A stretch of DNA of 64,000 bases from Caldilineaceae bacterium. Lineage in GTDB: Bacteria > Chloroflexota > Anaerolineae > Caldilineales > Caldilineaceae. The stretch is taken from positions 1 through 64,000 of the forward strand of contig JAJEBF010000041.1 of assembly GCA_022824025.1 (NCBI GenBank), given 5' to 3'. Numbering within the stretch: the stretch's first letter is position 1; every line of letters starts with the position of its first letter. Both the position numbers and the translations under genes were made by a program. The notes beneath the pieces are model-generated. The model was not told where the DNA came from. It did no database searches and saw only the letters and a list, made by a program, of their open reading frames with translations. This document shows positions 62,950 through 64,000 of the stretch, in pieces.

Positions 62950-63364
62950 CTGCAGTGGGAAGTGGGCAGTGGAGAGGATGAGACGGTGATGAAGCCAGAG
63001 GTAAATTGTGTGATAGCGCTGGCTCGAAGATTGCCCCGAATGTGAATGATCCCTACCCGGATATCGGAGGCCCCTCACGGCGCGGGATTGCCAGACATCG
63101 AACAGTGTTCAACGGTCGCTTCGATCTGGCCTGGCGCATAATCTTAGGCCGACGGCGCCGAAGCCTGCCAGTCCCGTCTGTTTTGCTGTCCTTTTCATTT
63201 CCTACTTGTTGAAGTCTTCGACACAGCGGGGTGGACAGTGATGGACGACAATCCTGTAAATCGAATCAAGCTCCTTCTGGCAGGTGCGTCTCCTGGGGCA
63301 TTATCAGTCTGTTGAAGTGAGCCTCGTCGGTCGATTCCAGGCCACAACCGGATTCCGGACAGAA
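62950..63364. other. intergenic region upstream of the HicA gene
   Basis: These 415 bases lie between the CysD-like gene and the HicA-type gene. The HicA frame extends upstream to 63284 without family similarity. A CAGTGGGAAGTGGGCAGTGG stretch just after cysD resembles the CAGTGGT repeats elsewhere. No cysN remnant was seen. A promoter for the toxin-antitoxin pair should be here but is not obvious. Confidence 0.4.
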
Positions 63365-63559
63365 ATGCCCCGCAAGCTTCGAACGCTGATCAGAGAGTTG
63401 GAAAGGGCTGGATTTACAGACAGAGGCGGAAAGGGCAGCCACAGGAATTTCTGGCATCCCAAGGGAGAGCGAGTTACACTTTCGGGAAAGCCGGGTGATG
63501 ACGCAAAACCGTATCAGGAAAGGGAAGTGAAACGGAGCATTGAGGAGGTCGGAAGATGA
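63365..63559 (+). CDS. hicA: HicA-type mRNA interferase toxin
   Basis: This 64-residue protein begins MPRKLRTLIRELERAGF and has KGSHRNFWHPKGE. This is the HicA dsRBD-like fold with the catalytic His in GSHRxF, followed by VTLSGKPG and a C-terminal helix. HicA cleaves mRNA and is neutralised by HicB. The frame opens upstream at 63284, but the ATG at 63365 gives the normal HicA N-terminus. Its stop TGA overlaps the next ATG (ATGA), as expected for a coupled toxin-antitoxin pair. Confidence 0.88.
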   Translation: MPRKLRTLIRELERAGFTDRGGKGSHRNFWHPKGERVTLSGKPGDDAKPYQEREVKRSIEEVGR

Positions 63560-64000
63560 CCGCAAACACCAGGTACCGCGGGGTTGTCGAATGGTCAGAT
63601 GAAGACCAGTGTTTTGTCGGGTCTTTCCCCGGAATCATAGGGCCCTGTTGCCATGGGGATGACAAAGACCAGGTTTTCCGCCAACTGCGGCAAATCGTCA
63701 ATGAATGGTTGGAAATCGAGAGCGAAGAGCAGGAAAAGAGCTCTTACAGCAGCGATTCCAGTTCTGGGCCATATGTTGACAGAGTGAAGTCCCATCTGAC
63801 CGAGTATCGCCGCACCCAGTTGGGATTAGAGCAGGCGGGAAGCTGGCGGGGCAAGCCGTATGGTCACATTCTTCCCAAGGAACTGCACTGCCTGAACCTG
63901 ATTGAAACGGTCCGCGCCGAAGTTTGCCAGTATCTTCAGGCATCGAAGATCAGGCTGGACAGGCACTTTCACCATCTCAATTCGTCTCAGGCCGCTTGCA
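63556..64000 (+). CDS. hicB: HicB-like antitoxin, continuing into an additional domain (partial)
   Basis: The frame runs from the ATG at 63556 to the end of the window (148 codons). The first about 65 residues (RYRGVVEWSDEDQCFVGSF, then PGIIGPCCHGDD) have the partial RNase-H-like fold of HicB. After SDSSSGPYVDRVKSHL the sequence goes on with GKPYGHILPKELHCLNLIE and HHLNSSQAAC, which is not HicB. It faintly resembles the front of restriction-endonuclease-like proteins. HicB normally ends in a DNA-binding domain by about 130 residues. It may be a fusion, or the window may hide a frameshift. The gene is incomplete here. Confidence 0.7.
   Translation, partial: MTANTRYRGVVEWSDEDQCFVGSFPGIIGPCCHGDDKDQVFRQLRQIVNEWLEIESEEQEKSSYSSDSSSGPYVDRVKSHLTEYRRTQLGLEQAGSWRGKPYGHILPKELHCLNLIETVRAEVCQYLQASKIRLDRHFHHLNSSQAAC

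Overview
The window is a GC-rich bacterial chromosome segment, most likely from the Chloroflexota (Anaerolineae/Caldilineae type). The evidence is indirect: twin-arginine/lipoprotein sugar-binding proteins with CUT1 permeases but no linked ATPase, many Gfo/Idh/MocA oxidoreductases, a DUF1385 protein, a tubulin-like/vWA gene set, and many genes separated by short spacers or 1-4 nt overlaps. No rRNA, tRNA or CRISPR array was seen.

1-19.9 kb is a catabolic region. An IS66-type transposase tail is followed by an aldo/keto reductase and a phytanoyl-CoA dioxygenase-like enzyme. Next comes a minus-strand carbohydrate cluster: a disrupted solute-binding protein, two permeases and three Gfo/Idh oxidoreductases, two of them a tandem duplication. 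An internally deleted alpha-L-rhamnosidase, a further Gfo/Idh enzyme and a CAAX-protease remnant follow. A second minus-strand operon holds a solute-binding protein, two permeases, a D-2-hydroxyacid dehydrogenase, a dimethylglycine/sarcosine dehydrogenase-like flavoprotein with a GcvT domain, and a DmdA-like GcvT protein. It looks like uptake plus folate-linked demethylation of a methylated compound. In both ABC clusters a perfect hairpin lies between the binding protein and the first permease.

20-43 kb mixes housekeeping and accessory genes. It holds hisS, a RusA-like resolvase coupled to a nuclease-HEPN fusion, and an overlapping trio (glycosyltransferase, AlbA_2/ATPase-like protein, ParA). 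Then come a polyprenyl synthase, TatD, a phosphohexomutase, a methyltransferase, an inositol-monophosphatase-like protein, a PH-domain protein, a degenerate metallo-beta-lactamase-fold protein, a TgpA-like transglutaminase with a large exported partner, a nucleotide-sugar dehydrogenase and a long ThyX.

43-49.7 kb is a complete branched-chain amino-acid-type ABC operon (binding protein, two permeases, two ATPases), followed by DUF1385.

49.8-59.4 kb is the most notable part. A very large exported vWA protein with a cytoplasmic tail rich in DPW-like motifs is followed by an FtsZ/tubulin-like GTPase and then by a 1086-residue membrane-anchored protein. I read the last as a second tubulin-like protein that has lost the GTP-binding signature. 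This resembles, and may extend, the FtsZ-like/vWA membrane-remodelling systems proposed from comparative genomics.

60-64 kb carries a lipoprotein with two DsbA-like domains, a CysD-like protein without CysN, and a HicA toxin overlapping a HicB-type gene that runs off the window fused to a further domain.
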